Assembly (NCBI GenBank): GCA_965237985.1
Contig: OZ250161.1
Span: 496,001 to 560,000 of the forward strand
DNA length: 64,000 nucleotides
Reading direction: 5' to 3'
Source: G965212025 sp965237985
GTDB lineage: Bacteria; Pseudomonadota; Gammaproteobacteria; Poriferisulfidales; Oxydemutatoraceae
Notes under the pieces: generated by a model
Told to the model about the DNA's origin: nothing
The model's input: only the letters and a program-made list of their open reading frames with translations
Database searches by the model: none
In this document: piece after piece, positions 1 through 9,668 of the stretch
How the letters are laid out: each line of letters begins with the position of its first letter
Numbering within the stretch: the stretch's first letter is position 1
Made by a program: the position numbers and the translations under genes

Positions 1-591
1 AAGCACTTTGGGTTCCAACAGAGTGCCATCAAAATTCTGCTGGAAATCCACGGTTCCCTGCCTCAGTTCCCCGGTCAGAACTTCTGCATATTTGGAGAGC
101 TTTGCTTCCGTGTAGCGCATGGCGGCAAAGGACTTGGGATCATCAACGGATCCCCAGTTTCCCTGCCCCACCAGAAAGGGATGGTTCATGGTGAATGGTT
201 GCGCCATCGACACCATGGTTTCGTAACAGGAGGCATCACCGTGCGGATGAAATTTGCCAATGACGTCCCCTACTGTGCGTGCTGCTTTTTTTGGCTTGGC
301 GGATGCCGAAAGCCCCAGTTCAGTCATCGCGTAAATGATTCTGCGTTGCACAGGCTTTAATCCGTCTCCGAAAAAAGGCAAAGCCCGATCCAGCACCACA
401 TACATGGAATAGTCCAGATAAGCCGCTTCGACAAAATCCACCAGCGGTCTGCTGGACAAACTGTGCTCCGGGGAATTGGCCTGATTCTCACCCTCCCCTT
501 TCCGGGTTCTCGATCGAGAACAAGATCGCGCGGGCGCGGGAACAGGCGCAGGAGAAAAACCCGTTAAGGGGCGTTGTTTTGAAGAAGCCAT
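1..591 (-). CDS. parC: DNA topoisomerase IV subunit A, N-terminal part (cut by window edge)
   Basis: The 197 visible codons encode the start of the DNA-cleaving subunit of topoisomerase IV, which decatenates daughter chromosomes together with ParE. The read starts at ATG (591-589). About 50 Ser/Pro/Arg-rich residues precede the conserved core (VDFVEAAYLDYSMYVV, then DRALPFFGDGLKPVQRR), so the N-terminus is longer than in E. coli ParC. The quinolone-determining loop reads HPHGDASCYE, and the catalytic tyrosine lies in AAMRYTEAKL. The position equivalent to E. coli Ser80 is alanine, with a serine directly after it; the Glu84 equivalent is kept. It lies 78 bp downstream of the HAD gene, with parE further upstream on the same strand, so parE-HAD-parC may be one transcript. 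The gene continues beyond base 1. Confidence 0.95.
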   Translation of the reverse strand, partial: MASSKQRPLTGFSPAPVPAPARSCSRSRTRKGEGENQANSPEHSLSSRPLVDFVEAAYLDYSMYVVLDRALPFFGDGLKPVQRRIIYAMTELGLSASAKPKKAARTVGDVIGKFHPHGDASCYETMVSMAQPFTMNHPFLVGQGNWGSVDDPKSFAAMRYTEAKLSKYAEVLTGELRQGTVDFQQNFDGTLLEPKVL

Positions 592-669
592 AGGCAGGCT
601 GTGGAAAACCGTGTCTCTCAGTTCAGTTGAGCGAAAACGATTTTCTGACTTCGCAGTCTGGCAACGAAC

Positions 670-1602
670 TCAATGTGCCGGGGCGCCTTTTCCCACCTGG
701 TCCCGGACATTCCTGGAATGTTGTTCTTTCAATCGGTCGACCATGTCACGAACTGTCTTGGTGAGCCACCTGTATGCCGCTGAACCCTTAGAAAAATCAG
801 CCAGGGCAAAATGGTCGCCGCGCTTTTCCTCCTGGTTCAGCTCATAGGCAGCATCGTATTGGTTCTCTTGATAGACCACCAGACCTTTGCCACCTTCGGC
901 CTTGATCACGGAAAAAACCGGCACATCACTGGGACCGTCGGCCACATAAATCATTTGTGAAACCGGCACACGGCGTTTTTCCTTTGGTAAATAAGCATTC
1001 AAATCAATTTTTCTATTGATGTTGGAACCCTTATTGATTTCAAAAATCGCGCGCGTTTTCGTGGTGTCATCGAGGACATAACTGATACGGGACAAGACTT
1101 TTTTCCCGCATGCTTCCTTTTCTTCAAACTCGCAACCCCAAACCCCTTTGAGATGTTGCGAAATTTTGCTGCCCAAGATTATTTGCCGCAAACCACAACT
1201 CACGACATAGTGTTCCACTTGGCATTGTAAATTCCTGCCGGAGCCTTCTTTCGCTGTTTTCTCCAACAGCTGGAAAACGTCCGGAATGCCCTTGAAAAAC
1301 CCCAGACTGGTACCAAGTTTTCTCAACAGCTCGTTGTTCAGTCCTGCAAATTTTCCTGCATGTGTGTAATCCAGAATATGGTTCAGGTAATTGACGCTGG
1401 TGGAAAAAAGCGGAGCCATGGTCCCATCCAGCGACTGTCTCCGGGCAAATTCCTCGTTTTTTCGTTGCACTTCCTGCCAAAATACCTCACCGTCTACACC
1501 GAAGTGCTCAAACAGAGGCCATTGCATATTTTCCGGAATCAGGGTCTTGTCGAAGTCCCACAGTACGGCAATCACGTTGTCATCAAACAGTTTACTCGCC
1601 AT
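670..1602 (-). CDS. HAD-superfamily hydrolase (putative phosphatase)
   Basis: A 310-residue protein with HAD motifs: motif I DFDKTLIPE near residue 16 with the nucleophile and acid-base aspartates, a serine motif in HYVVSCGLRQ, and the acidic motif ADGPSDVP near residue 220. These features indicate a magnesium-dependent phosphohydrolase; the substrate cannot be read from sequence. I start it at ATG 1602, one base after the parE stop, because the open frame upstream only shadows parE and the HAD core begins within ten residues of this methionine. Its place between parE and parC suggests co-transcription. No signal peptide is seen, so it is probably cytoplasmic. Confidence 0.78.
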   Translation of the reverse strand: MASKLFDDNVIAVLWDFDKTLIPENMQWPLFEHFGVDGEVFWQEVQRKNEEFARRQSLDGTMAPLFSTSVNYLNHILDYTHAGKFAGLNNELLRKLGTSLGFFKGIPDVFQLLEKTAKEGSGRNLQCQVEHYVVSCGLRQIILGSKISQHLKGVWGCEFEEKEACGKKVLSRISYVLDDTTKTRAIFEINKGSNINRKIDLNAYLPKEKRRVPVSQMIYVADGPSDVPVFSVIKAEGGKGLVVYQENQYDAAYELNQEEKRGDHFALADFSKGSAAYRWLTKTVRDMVDRLKEQHSRNVRDQVGKGAPAH

Positions 1603-1603
1603 T

Positions 1604-3523
1604 TCAAACCAGATCCGATGCCAGAAATCCTTTTCGCGCCAGCCAGCTACGCCGCTCAGTCGCTTTTCCTTTGGCCAGCAATATGTCCATAAATTCCTGA
1701 GTCTTCGCGCATATCCCTTCGTCATCGCCTTCACAGAGCAACTGAAGCAGGCGGCGATTTCCACCGACCATTGTCGATTCGCGTAGTTGTGCCGGGTTCA
1801 TTTCACCAAGGCCCTTGAAGCGCAAAACCAGAGCCCGTTTCCGGTCTTTCTCATTGAGTTGCCCGAGAAAGCGGATCCGTTCCTCGACATTACCGGCATA
1901 ATGCACCTGCATTCCTACATCAATCCGAAAAAGCGGTGGCATCGCGATGTAGACGTGTCCTTTTGTGACCAGTTTTCTAAAAAACCGGACAAAAAGAGCA
2001 CAAAGCAATACGGCAATGTGCATGCCGTCGGAATCTGCATCCGCCAGCACGCAGACTTTTCCGTAACGCAAGCCCTTAAGACTGTCCTCTTTATCAGAGT
2101 CGTTTTTCCTGGGGCGCAGACCCAAAGCAGCCGCAATATCCCGTATTTCCGACGAATGAGCAAGCTGCTCGGAACTGCTTTCCCAGGTATTCAAAATTTT
2201 CCCCCGCAGGGGGATCACTGCCTGGTAACGCCGATCTCGGGCTTGCTTCGCTGAACCTCCAGCAGAGTCACCCTCGACAATAAACAACTCGCTTTCCGTG
2301 ATGTCTGTGGAAGTGCAATCCGCAAGCTTGGCAGGCAACATCCTGCGACTCAACAGAGTTTTTCGTGCCTGTTTCTCCGCCGCCTGCCTGATGCGTGCCG
2401 TGGCATTGCGGGCAGAGGCTTCGACAATGGCTCTGCCATCCTGGGGGTGCCGGTCAAGCCACAAACTGAAAGTATCTTTGACCAGAGAGGCAACCCGACG
2501 CATGAATGGCAGTGACGTAAAACTCGCTTTCGCCTGCCCCGTAAACCGGGGATTTTCCACTTTCACGGAAAGAATACAGGCCACGTTGCTCCACAAATCT
2601 TCAGGCAACAACCGGGTGCCGCTCGGCAAGGACTCATGGTAACTGATGAATTCCCTCAAACCCTCAATCAATCCGGCACGGATACCCGCCACATGGCTTC
2701 CGCCAAGTTCTGTTCTCACCAGGTTGACGTAGCTTTCAACCAGTGAAGCACCATCGGAATACCAGTTTACGCACCAGTTAAAAGTTGCATCATCATGTTC
2801 TATATCAGATATAAAAGGTTGTTTTAACAATAATTCTCGGTACTGCGAAACTTCCCGCAGATAGTCAGCCATGCCTGATTCGTATTGCCAGGACATCTTC
2901 TTTCCTTCACTTTCCACGTACAAAGAGGTCTTCAGGCCGGGGCACAACACCGCTTTGGCGTGCAGCAAATGCTCCAGTGCCACCCGATCAAAATCAGGTC
3001 TTTCGAAATAACTCCCATCCGGCCAAAAGCGAATGGTAGAACCTTTTTTCCGGGTCCTGCCTGTTTCTTTCAGCTGCGAAGAAGGCCTGCCCTTCTTGAA
3101 AGTCATCGTGAATTCATGTTGCTTTCTTCTGGTCTGCACGAGCAGAGTTTCGGACAAAGCATTCACGACCGACACTCCGACACCATGGAGCCCGCCTGCA
3201 AAACGGTAATGCCTGCCGGAAAACTTCCCCCCGGCATGCAAGGTCGTCAGGATGACTTCAACTCCAGATTTTTTCATTTCGGGGTGTTCACCAACCGGCA
3301 TGCCACGCCCGTCATCCGTGACGCTCAAAGAAGAGTCTTCGTGTAAACACACCTCGATTTCACTGGCATACCCGGCCAGAGCTTCATCGACACTGTTGTC
3401 TATGACTTCCCGCGCCAGATGATCCGGGCTTGCAGTATCCGTGAACATTCCCGGATGTCTTTTAACCGGTTCGAGACCCTCCAGGACCTCAATGGCATCA
3501 ACGTCGTAACTTTTTTGTCGCAT
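1604..3523 (-). CDS. parE: DNA topoisomerase IV subunit B
   Basis: The ATPase subunit of topoisomerase IV, 639 residues (E. coli ParE is 630). The N-terminal GHKL ATPase fold shows IDNSVDEA (41-48), DDGRGMP (70-76) and GGLHGVGVSVVNALS. The C-terminal TOPRIM domain shows EGDSAGGSA from residue 417 and the metal-binding DADSDG near 495, followed by RFKGLGEMNP. ParE rather than GyrB is indicated by the length (about 640 against 800) and by parC on the same strand. The ATG at 3523 matches the family N-terminus. The HAD gene starts one base after its stop codon. Confidence 0.96.
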   Translation of the reverse strand: MRQKSYDVDAIEVLEGLEPVKRHPGMFTDTASPDHLAREVIDNSVDEALAGYASEIEVCLHEDSSLSVTDDGRGMPVGEHPEMKKSGVEVILTTLHAGGKFSGRHYRFAGGLHGVGVSVVNALSETLLVQTRRKQHEFTMTFKKGRPSSQLKETGRTRKKGSTIRFWPDGSYFERPDFDRVALEHLLHAKAVLCPGLKTSLYVESEGKKMSWQYESGMADYLREVSQYRELLLKQPFISDIEHDDATFNWCVNWYSDGASLVESYVNLVRTELGGSHVAGIRAGLIEGLREFISYHESLPSGTRLLPEDLWSNVACILSVKVENPRFTGQAKASFTSLPFMRRVASLVKDTFSLWLDRHPQDGRAIVEASARNATARIRQAAEKQARKTLLSRRMLPAKLADCTSTDITESELFIVEGDSAGGSAKQARDRRYQAVIPLRGKILNTWESSSEQLAHSSEIRDIAAALGLRPRKNDSDKEDSLKGLRYGKVCVLADADSDGMHIAVLLCALFVRFFRKLVTKGHVYIAMPPLFRIDVGMQVHYAGNVEERIRFLGQLNEKDRKRALVLRFKGLGEMNPAQLRESTMVGGNRRLLQLLCEGDDEGICAKTQEFMDILLAKGKATERRSWLARKGFLASDLV

Positions 3524-4317
3524 TCCTGGTGGGTTTAATCTGCTTGTTCGCTATTATTGCACGACTCGAACAAACACGGCATCAAATCAAGATTGAAGTG
3601 TCCGATTCAGAGAGAGAGAAAAACGGTGGCTACGGTGGCCATGGATTTCGTTCCCTTCGGTTTTTGGATATCGTCTCCAAGAGGGGATGGTGGTTTCCGG
3701 GCACTTTTGCGTCGCGCCAGAGTCGTCCCATCGATTCTCAGATTGATATGCTGCCTCTGGTCGGATCATGGAAATCATTGCTTCTTTTGAAAATCTCCGG
3801 CTTTTCACAATGAGTTCACACCGGCCTGGTTTCTAAAGGCAGGTCGTTCCGAACATTCCCTGCCCAATCCTCTGTTGAAAAATTCTCCTTAAACCAGAAA
3901 ACTCTTGATAATGGCGACTGCTGTTTTCTTGGACATTGATGAGCCTCCTGTCCATCAACACCGGCAGTTGCAGAATGCTTTTACCCCGTGTGAAACAGGA
4001 TGTAAATCCCTTCTTGATTCTGTTTGACCATGCTCGCACTAAAACAGAGTCAGCTGACATTTTATTCAACCTGAAAAACCGGCACAGCAGGCCTTGGCCG
4101 AAAGTTTTGCCAGAGAGTTCCGAAATTCTTATTGGGATCAACACTGGTTTCACGACAGGATTGAGTGTGCTGACCGCCAGCCAATGGAACACACACCACA
4201 ACGTAGAACTACCTAAGCGTTCACTTTGATGATGCGCCACAGTAACCCCCCGCCGGAAAGCTGGCATGAGCACCCGCTGTCCAAAAGCCGTCAAGCAACC
4301 TGATTCAGTGGGCACGG
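3524..4317. other. Spacer without recognisable gene
   Basis: Short open frames occur on both strands, but none has a recognisable domain, a good ribosome site or consistent codon use. No tRNA or clear terminator was seen. It probably carries the parE promoter near 3530-3600 and otherwise decayed DNA continuous with the adhesin remnant that follows. Confidence 0.5.
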
Positions 4318-4676
4318 TCATCCGAAGAGCCGGGCACCCCACCAGGATAGACTCCGACACGCAGTTTCGGAACAATTCCTCGCTCGTAAATCCGAGTGAT
4401 GTTTACAATGAGGCTGCTCTGTAACTTTGGCAAAGGAACCTCTTTGTCCAAAGTTCAGGCCGGTCTCAGTCACCACACTCGCCGTATAGCTATTGCTGAC
4501 AGTCCCCCCCTGATGTCGGCTCCTGTCAGCCCGCTGACAAAGCGACCCCCCAAGACCGTTCCGTCCGCATAACTGTTGCTGATGCAACCGACGTTGTTGT
4601 TGGAACCCACGAGGCCACCGACAGAGAAGCCGCCCCCAAACAGGTCTGCCATAACGACTGCTTCAGGGAAAGGCAC
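4318..4676 (-). pseudogene. Decayed fragment of a GLUG-repeat adhesin
   Basis: Read on the minus strand from 4676, the sequence encodes GLUG-type repeat motifs (VGGLVGSNNNVG, then NSYADGTVLGG). After a frameshift near 4480 a further SNSYTASVV motif appears in another frame. GLUG motifs recur in surface and secreted adhesin-like proteins, and the same type is present in the larger pseudogene at 27593-30780. No start, signal peptide or intact frame remains, so this is a relic of a related gene or a decayed duplicate of that locus. Confidence 0.7.
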
Positions 4677-4835
4677 AACGCAAAAGTTTCAAGAGACAGC
4701 CGACCAAGCACCCATTGGAGAGAATGCCGAAAAATCCGGGCGGGGCTGAACCATGCCCTCCCCTTCCTGCTTTTTCCCTGTCCGCAGCGAACACAGTCAA
4801 GCTGGATTGATACATAAATCGGCAATATCAAGTAC

Positions 4836-4985
4836 CATTCCAACCGGAAAGAAAATTCACCGTGATGGCTGTTTCCGTAGCTAACCTCAAAGTTCCCGGC
4901 GTAGCCCGTGCGTCCGTGGGAAACCGTGTACTAAAACCGGTTGCCACACCCCTGTGTTCGCGTGGCCCCCACGTCCGCGCGGGAT
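4836..4985 (+). repeat. Diverged copy of helicase gene head and leader element
   Basis: Two blocks match the start region of the helicase gene. Bases 4840-4919 resemble 5437-5515: an AAAGAAAA leader, an ATG at 4863 and codons reading MAVSVANLKV against MTAISAADPKV in the gene. Bases 4912-4985 resemble 5329-5400 at roughly 90% by eye, sharing the stretch CCGTGTACTAAAACCGG and a CGTGG...CCACG hairpin. The copy lacks any continuing reading frame. It looks like a tandem duplication of the gene's 5' region that has since decayed. Confidence 0.65.
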
Positions 4986-5280
4986 GGCGTCTTAAAGTCA
5001 TGGGGGGAAAGTGAGCATTTTCAGCTTTATAAGGGTCGGCTCGGAAACCCTTGCGTGTGAGGGCTTTATCCAACCCCCGACCCTCCCGCATTTTTTTACG
5101 GAGGGTGGAGGAAAGTGTCTCTAAGCACTTGATATACTGGTTGCTTTCGCCGCTTTCTGCGGGGCGCTGGCTCTAACAATTTTTACTTTCGCCCTTTTGG
5201 TCCATGACCTGTTTTTGGGCGCGATTTTCAGTCTTGCGGAGATAATAAGCGAGGTTTTTAGTATAGAACAGCTTTTACTT

Positions 5281-5310
5281 TTGGTGGCTTTTGCCCTCAC
5301 TCCTTACTAT
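5281..5310 (+). promoter_or_regulatory. Candidate sigma70 promoter for the helicase gene
   Basis: TTGGTG (5281-5286) and TACTAT (5305-5310) are separated by 18 bases, upstream of the helicase start at 5457. The match is imperfect, and the transcript would carry a leader of about 140 bases containing the duplicated hairpin element at 5329-5400. Confidence 0.35.
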
Positions 5311-5456
5311 AGGAGAGCGTAACCCCCGCGTCCGTGGAAAACCGTGTACTAAAACCGGTTGCCACACCTCTGTACTCGCGTGGCCCCCATGTCTGCGGGA
5401 AACCGCGAGCGGCACCAACAAGGCACAGACCCTGCAAAGCAAAAAGAAAATGCATC

Positions 5457-8400
5457 ATGACGGCTATTTCAGCCGCTGACCCCAAAGTCAATTGCGTGGT
5501 TTCCGCATCCGCGGGAACCGGCAAAACCTGGCTGATCACGGCTCGTTTGTTGCGTTTGTTGCTAAGTGGAGAAACACCGGGAACCATACTGGCCGTCACT
5601 TTCACCAAAAAAGCAGCGGACGAAATGCGCGACCGCCTGTATGAAACGCTGGAAAGATGGAGCCGCCTTGAAAACAGGAATTTGCTCGAAGAAATGAAAA
5701 TCATTGGTGCTTCAAATACTGTTGATTTGCCTCAGGCACAGGCTCTGTATGAAAAAGTATTGCATAGCCACGCTCCTCCGCGCATTCTGACTTTTCATGC
5801 TTTCTGCCGGGAATTGTTGGCGTCGTTCCCGCTGGAAGCCAGCACCGTTCCCATCGGCTTTGCCCTTGCGGAAAACGACAGAGAAATGCGCGGCAAGGCA
5901 CTGGAACTTTTGTTTCAGGAAGCGACACGGGAACGCAGTACCTTGAAACACGACTTGGACACTCTGTTCAGTCAATGCGGCAGCCTGTACAACACACAGC
6001 AGGGGTTGCTGGATTTCCTGCGCCAGCGAAACAACTGGCAGGCTTTTTGCATGGGGCACAAAAACAGGGACCCCAGCCGTTTTGCGATCGAAAAATTTTC
6101 CAAATCACTGCCCGGTGACAGCACAACAGAAACGGATTTCAGTGAAAAAGAAAAGCAGGAATTCTCGGCCTACGCAAAACTGTTGAAATTATCCGGAAAA
6201 ACGGAACTCGTGCAAAAAGCACAGCGGATTGAAACGCTGGTTTCAGACTATCAGCCCGACCACTTTGACCGCTTATTCAGCTGTTTTTCATATGCATCTA
6301 CAATGGCTTGCAAGCCGTTAAAAGTTACCTTGCAAATGCAAAAAACCTTGGGTGCCGAAGCAAGCATCAACATAGAAGCACTGCACAAAAAATGTACGAG
6401 CAGGCTTGAAAAACAACAGGCAATCATTCAGAAGCAACGATTTCGGGAACGCAATATCGCCTGGTACCGGCTTGGCTCCCGGTTGATAGAGATTTACCAA
6501 GCACTCAAGCGAGAACATTTCAGTGTGGACTTTGACGACCTGGAATGGGGGGCATCCCAACTGCTGACGCAAACAGCCAGTGCCCAGTACGTGCAGGCGA
6601 TGCTGAACAGCCGCATTTCCCATATTCTGGTGGATGAATTTCAGGACACAAACACTTTGCAATGGGCTCTGCTGTCCCCTTTTCTGGAAGAAATCGCGGC
6701 TCAGAAAAGCCAGGGCAGTGTCATGCTGGTCGGCGATGCAAAACAGTCAATTTACAGCTTTCGGGGAGCACGTCCCGAGTTGCTTGAAACGGCCAGCCAC
6801 TGGATCACCAAAAAAATGGACGGCAAATGTTTTAGCCAAAATTCCTCCTATCGCTCATCCCCTGCCATCATGGATTTCGTCAACCGCGTTTTTCAAAGCG
6901 AGGCCATGGTGCACGAATACCAATATGAAAGCCACAGAACCAATCTACAAACTCCGGGTTGCGTAACGGCTTTGCCACTGTGCAACCCATCACGAAAAAA
7001 ACTAGAGAAGCCCTGGCGCAATGTTTTATCAGACCCTCCGGATGCCAACGTGGAAACCGCGAGACAAAAGGAAGCAACGCTGGTGGCGGAAGTCATCGAG
7101 CGCATCGTGGGCAAAAAGATCATTCACGAAAAAAACGGGACCATCAGCCCCCTCCGCCACGAAGACATCCTGGTGTTGCTTCGCAAAAGGACCCACATCA
7201 AAGACTTCGAAAAAGCGTTGCGGTCGCGCAAAATCCCTTTCATTGCTTCGGGAAAAGAAACTCTCTTCGATTCATTGGAAGTGTCTGATCTTCTTGCTTT
7301 GATGGAGTTCCTGGTGGACAACGACAACAATCAGGCTTTGGCACAAGTGTTGCGCTCACCAATTTTCATGCTGTCAAGTACCGCGCTTTATGAATTGCTG
7401 AAGAGCAGCACAAAAAACCTCTTCAAGACCTTGCTTTTACACGAAAAAGAATCTCTGCAGGTCTTTGCCCGGCAATTGTCCCGCTGGACAGCGATGCGCG
7501 ACAAGAAACCGGTTTACGACTTGCTCATGACCATCGATTCGGAACTGGCTTTCTGCGAGACCTACAAACGGGCATCGCATCCACAGGAACACGCGCTGGT
7601 CGATGAACGCTTTGAGGCACTGCTGGATTTTGCGCTGGAACACCAAGGTGGACGCTACAGCGATGTATCCGGCTTTTGCGAAGCTCTGCGCGAGCACAAA
7701 AACGAAGCAGGCGACCGTTTGTCTGATGGTCTCGGAGTTCACGTTCCGGACCTGGAAAAACATCTGCGGCTAATGACGATACACGGGGCCAAAGGATTGG
7801 AAGCCCCAGTGGTTTTCCTGGTGGACTGCGGCCCGCAGTCGCGACCCCATCAGGCCTATCGCGCTCTGACAGCTTATGACTCAAACAACATCTACCCCGC
7901 ACATTTTATTTTCAACGCAACCGCGCAGGAAAAAGTCGCGCTTGCTGAAAAATTGCGCAAGACCCAACAAAGTGCTGAAAAACGTGAAGAGAAAAATTTG
8001 CTTTACGTGGCTTTGACCAGGGCCAGACAATATCTTTATATTTCGGGAACCAATCAGGGGAAGCCTGAACACCGGGGACGGCAGGCAAAAAGCTCTTGGT
8101 ATTCTCTGTTGGCACCCCATGCGTCCCGAATATGGGAAGCACCAGCAGCCCACTTGCCTCTGGGCAGCCCCCCCTCCAGTGAAGCAACTCGAAAACCTCA
8201 TGGAGGAGGCGAACTGGAACGCAACACAAAAAGATTGCCTGCTGGAAGCAAAAGTGAAGAACCAAGCAACACGCTGAGGCCATTACCCCTGATGGAACGC
8301 AAACAACAGGAGAAGAAACGGGAAACCGTGCTGAAGGGAATTACCGTACACCGAGCACTGGAATTAATGTGCAAAGAAGAAGCGCACTCCAAGCAAGATT

Positions 8401-8825
8401 TGTTCAAGCGACTGCTTCGTGAACATCCCGCCCTTCAGGAAATGCCTGAAAGTCTGCACGCATGGCTTGACGAAGCCGGCACGACTTACCTACACCCCAA
8501 GTTTAGAGAATTGTTTGACCCCGCCTGCTATTCACAGGCTTACAGCGAAATGCCACTGCTTTTTCGTCACCAGGAGAAGCAGTTTTTCGGTTACCTCGAC
8601 CGGGTTTGCATCAGTTCAGGAAAAATTTGGCTGGTGGACTATAAAACCGGTAACAGCGACAAGTTGCCAGAACTGGTGGAAACCCATCGCCAAAAAATGT
8701 TTTCTTACTGGCGCGGAACCAGTTTGCTCTGGCCGCGTAAAATCGTACGTGCCTCCCTGTTATTCACCAACGGAAACATCCTGTACGACTATGATTTCCA
8801 GAGAGAGAACCAGACTCCTTCCTAA
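5457..8825 (+). CDS. UvrD/AddA-type ATP-dependent helicase-nuclease
   Basis: A 1122-residue superfamily 1A helicase fused to a RecB-family nuclease, expected to process double-strand DNA ends for recombination. Visible are the Walker A motif ASAGTGKTW (about residues 19-27), motif Ia AVTFTKKAADEM, the Walker B motif LVDEFQDTN, motif III VGDAKQSIYSFRGA, motif V-type TIHGAKGLEAP and motif VI-type VALTRARQYLY. Near the C-terminus GYLDRV...WLVDYKTG is the PD-(D/E)XK nuclease signature. I start at ATG 5457 because the Walker A motif normally lies within 30 residues of the N-terminus; the frame is open upstream to 5334, but those residues come from the repeated element. Length and architecture favour AddA or a RecB relative. 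No addB or recC partner is in the window. Confidence 0.88.
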   Translation: MTAISAADPKVNCVVSASAGTGKTWLITARLLRLLLSGETPGTILAVTFTKKAADEMRDRLYETLERWSRLENRNLLEEMKIIGASNTVDLPQAQALYEKVLHSHAPPRILTFHAFCRELLASFPLEASTVPIGFALAENDREMRGKALELLFQEATRERSTLKHDLDTLFSQCGSLYNTQQGLLDFLRQRNNWQAFCMGHKNRDPSRFAIEKFSKSLPGDSTTETDFSEKEKQEFSAYAKLLKLSGKTELVQKAQRIETLVSDYQPDHFDRLFSCFSYASTMACKPLKVTLQMQKTLGAEASINIEALHKKCTSRLEKQQAIIQKQRFRERNIAWYRLGSRLIEIYQALKREHFSVDFDDLEWGASQLLTQTASAQYVQAMLNSRISHILVDEFQDTNTLQWALLSPFLEEIAAQKSQGSVMLVGDAKQSIYSFRGARPELLETASHWITKKMDGKCFSQNSSYRSSPAIMDFVNRVFQSEAMVHEYQYESHRTNLQTPGCVTALPLCNPSRKKLEKPWRNVLSDPPDANVETARQKEATLVAEVIERIVGKKIIHEKNGTISPLRHEDILVLLRKRTHIKDFEKALRSRKIPFIASGKETLFDSLEVSDLLALMEFLVDNDNNQALAQVLRSPIFMLSSTALYELLKSSTKNLFKTLLLHEKESLQVFARQLSRWTAMRDKKPVYDLLMTIDSELAFCETYKRASHPQEHALVDERFEALLDFALEHQGGRYSDVSGFCEALREHKNEAGDRLSDGLGVHVPDLEKHLRLMTIHGAKGLEAPVVFLVDCGPQSRPHQAYRALTAYDSNNIYPAHFIFNATAQEKVALAEKLRKTQQSAEKREEKNLLYVALTRARQYLYISGTNQGKPEHRGRQAKSSWYSLLAPHASRIWEAPAAHLPLGSPPSSEATRKPHGGGELERNTKRLPAGSKSEEPSNTLRPLPLMERKQQEKKRETVLKGITVHRALELMCKEEAHSKQDLFKRLLREHPALQEMPESLHAWLDEAGTTYLHPKFRELFDPACYSQAYSEMPLLFRHQEKQFFGYLDRVCISSGKIWLVDYKTGNSDKLPELVETHRQKMFSYWRGTSLLWPRKIVRASLLFTNGNILYDYDFQRENQTPS

Positions 8826-8945
8826 AGGATCCCCCACCCGGACAACCTTTCTTCAATCATTTGAGCCAGCGGGAAAGCGTTCTGCCAAAGACTGCTTTGG
8901 AGTCCTTCAGCCACGTTTCTGTTCCCCGCACCCCGGTCATGGATC

Positions 8946-9665
8946 TCAAGCCTTTCGTTTGGCTTCGTCTGCTTTTATTTTCTTCAGCAAGGTGGCCGGA
9001 TCAAGATAGCCCCCTGGAGAGTTGCCGCTTTTCAGAAAAATTGCTGGTGTCCCGGTAACCCTCAGGCGCCGGGCGAGACCCAAGTGCGTCTCAACCGGGT
9101 TGGAGCAGGTTTTGCTTGCCAGGGCAATTCCGGATTTTGCTTTGTCCATTGCTTTGCGTCGGTCCTTTGCACACCACACGCTCACTGCTTTTTTCCGTGC
9201 AGCCGGGCTTCTCGGCATGAAGAAATAATTAACTTTGATGCCGGCATCATTCATGGCTGACATGTTTTTATGAAAACGGCGGCAATAAGAGCAATCCACA
9301 TCCGTGAAAACATTGACGGTATATTGATAACCCGGCTTGGAATAACTCACCACCTGTTTCATATCCGCGTTGGCAAAAACTTCGTGGTTTAGCCGGCTGC
9401 GCGTCTCCTTGGTCAAGTTCCTGCCAGTTCTCGTTTCGATGACATTCCCGGCAAACAAATGGCGTCCATCCTCAGTCAAATACAAAACCTGGTTTTCGAC
9501 CACGACCTCATAAATGCCCGGGAAGGGAGACTTGGATACAGAATCTACTTCAATACCTGGAAAGACCCTGTCCAAGCCACTTTTGACACTTTTGGGGATC
9601 ACTTCCGCTTCGGCGAAAGCCAAAGATGATGCAAGCAGTGACGCTATGAGAAAAATTTTTTTCAT
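8946..9665 (-). CDS. dsbC: Thiol:disulfide isomerase, DsbC family
   Basis: A 239-residue periplasmic disulfide isomerase. It begins with a signal peptide (MKKIFLIASLLASSLAFAEA), then an N-terminal dimerisation domain with the DGRHLFAG strand, then a thioredoxin fold with the redox motif CSYC (E. coli DsbC has CGYC) and the cis-proline loop VTGTPAIF. A second cysteine pair (WCAKD...KTCSN) matches the structural disulfide of the family. It starts three bases after the xerD stop; xerD-dsbC adjacency is also found in E. coli, so the two are probably co-transcribed. Confidence 0.93.
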   Translation of the reverse strand: MKKIFLIASLLASSLAFAEAEVIPKSVKSGLDRVFPGIEVDSVSKSPFPGIYEVVVENQVLYLTEDGRHLFAGNVIETRTGRNLTKETRSRLNHEVFANADMKQVVSYSKPGYQYTVNVFTDVDCSYCRRFHKNMSAMNDAGIKVNYFFMPRSPAARKKAVSVWCAKDRRKAMDKAKSGIALASKTCSNPVETHLGLARRLRVTGTPAIFLKSGNSPGGYLDPATLLKKIKADEAKRKA

Positions 9666-9668
9666 TTT

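Noticed and set aside
5334..5456. Upstream start for the helicase at 5334
   Set aside because: The extra 41 codons come from the repeated hairpin element and would push the Walker A motif unusually far from the N-terminus.
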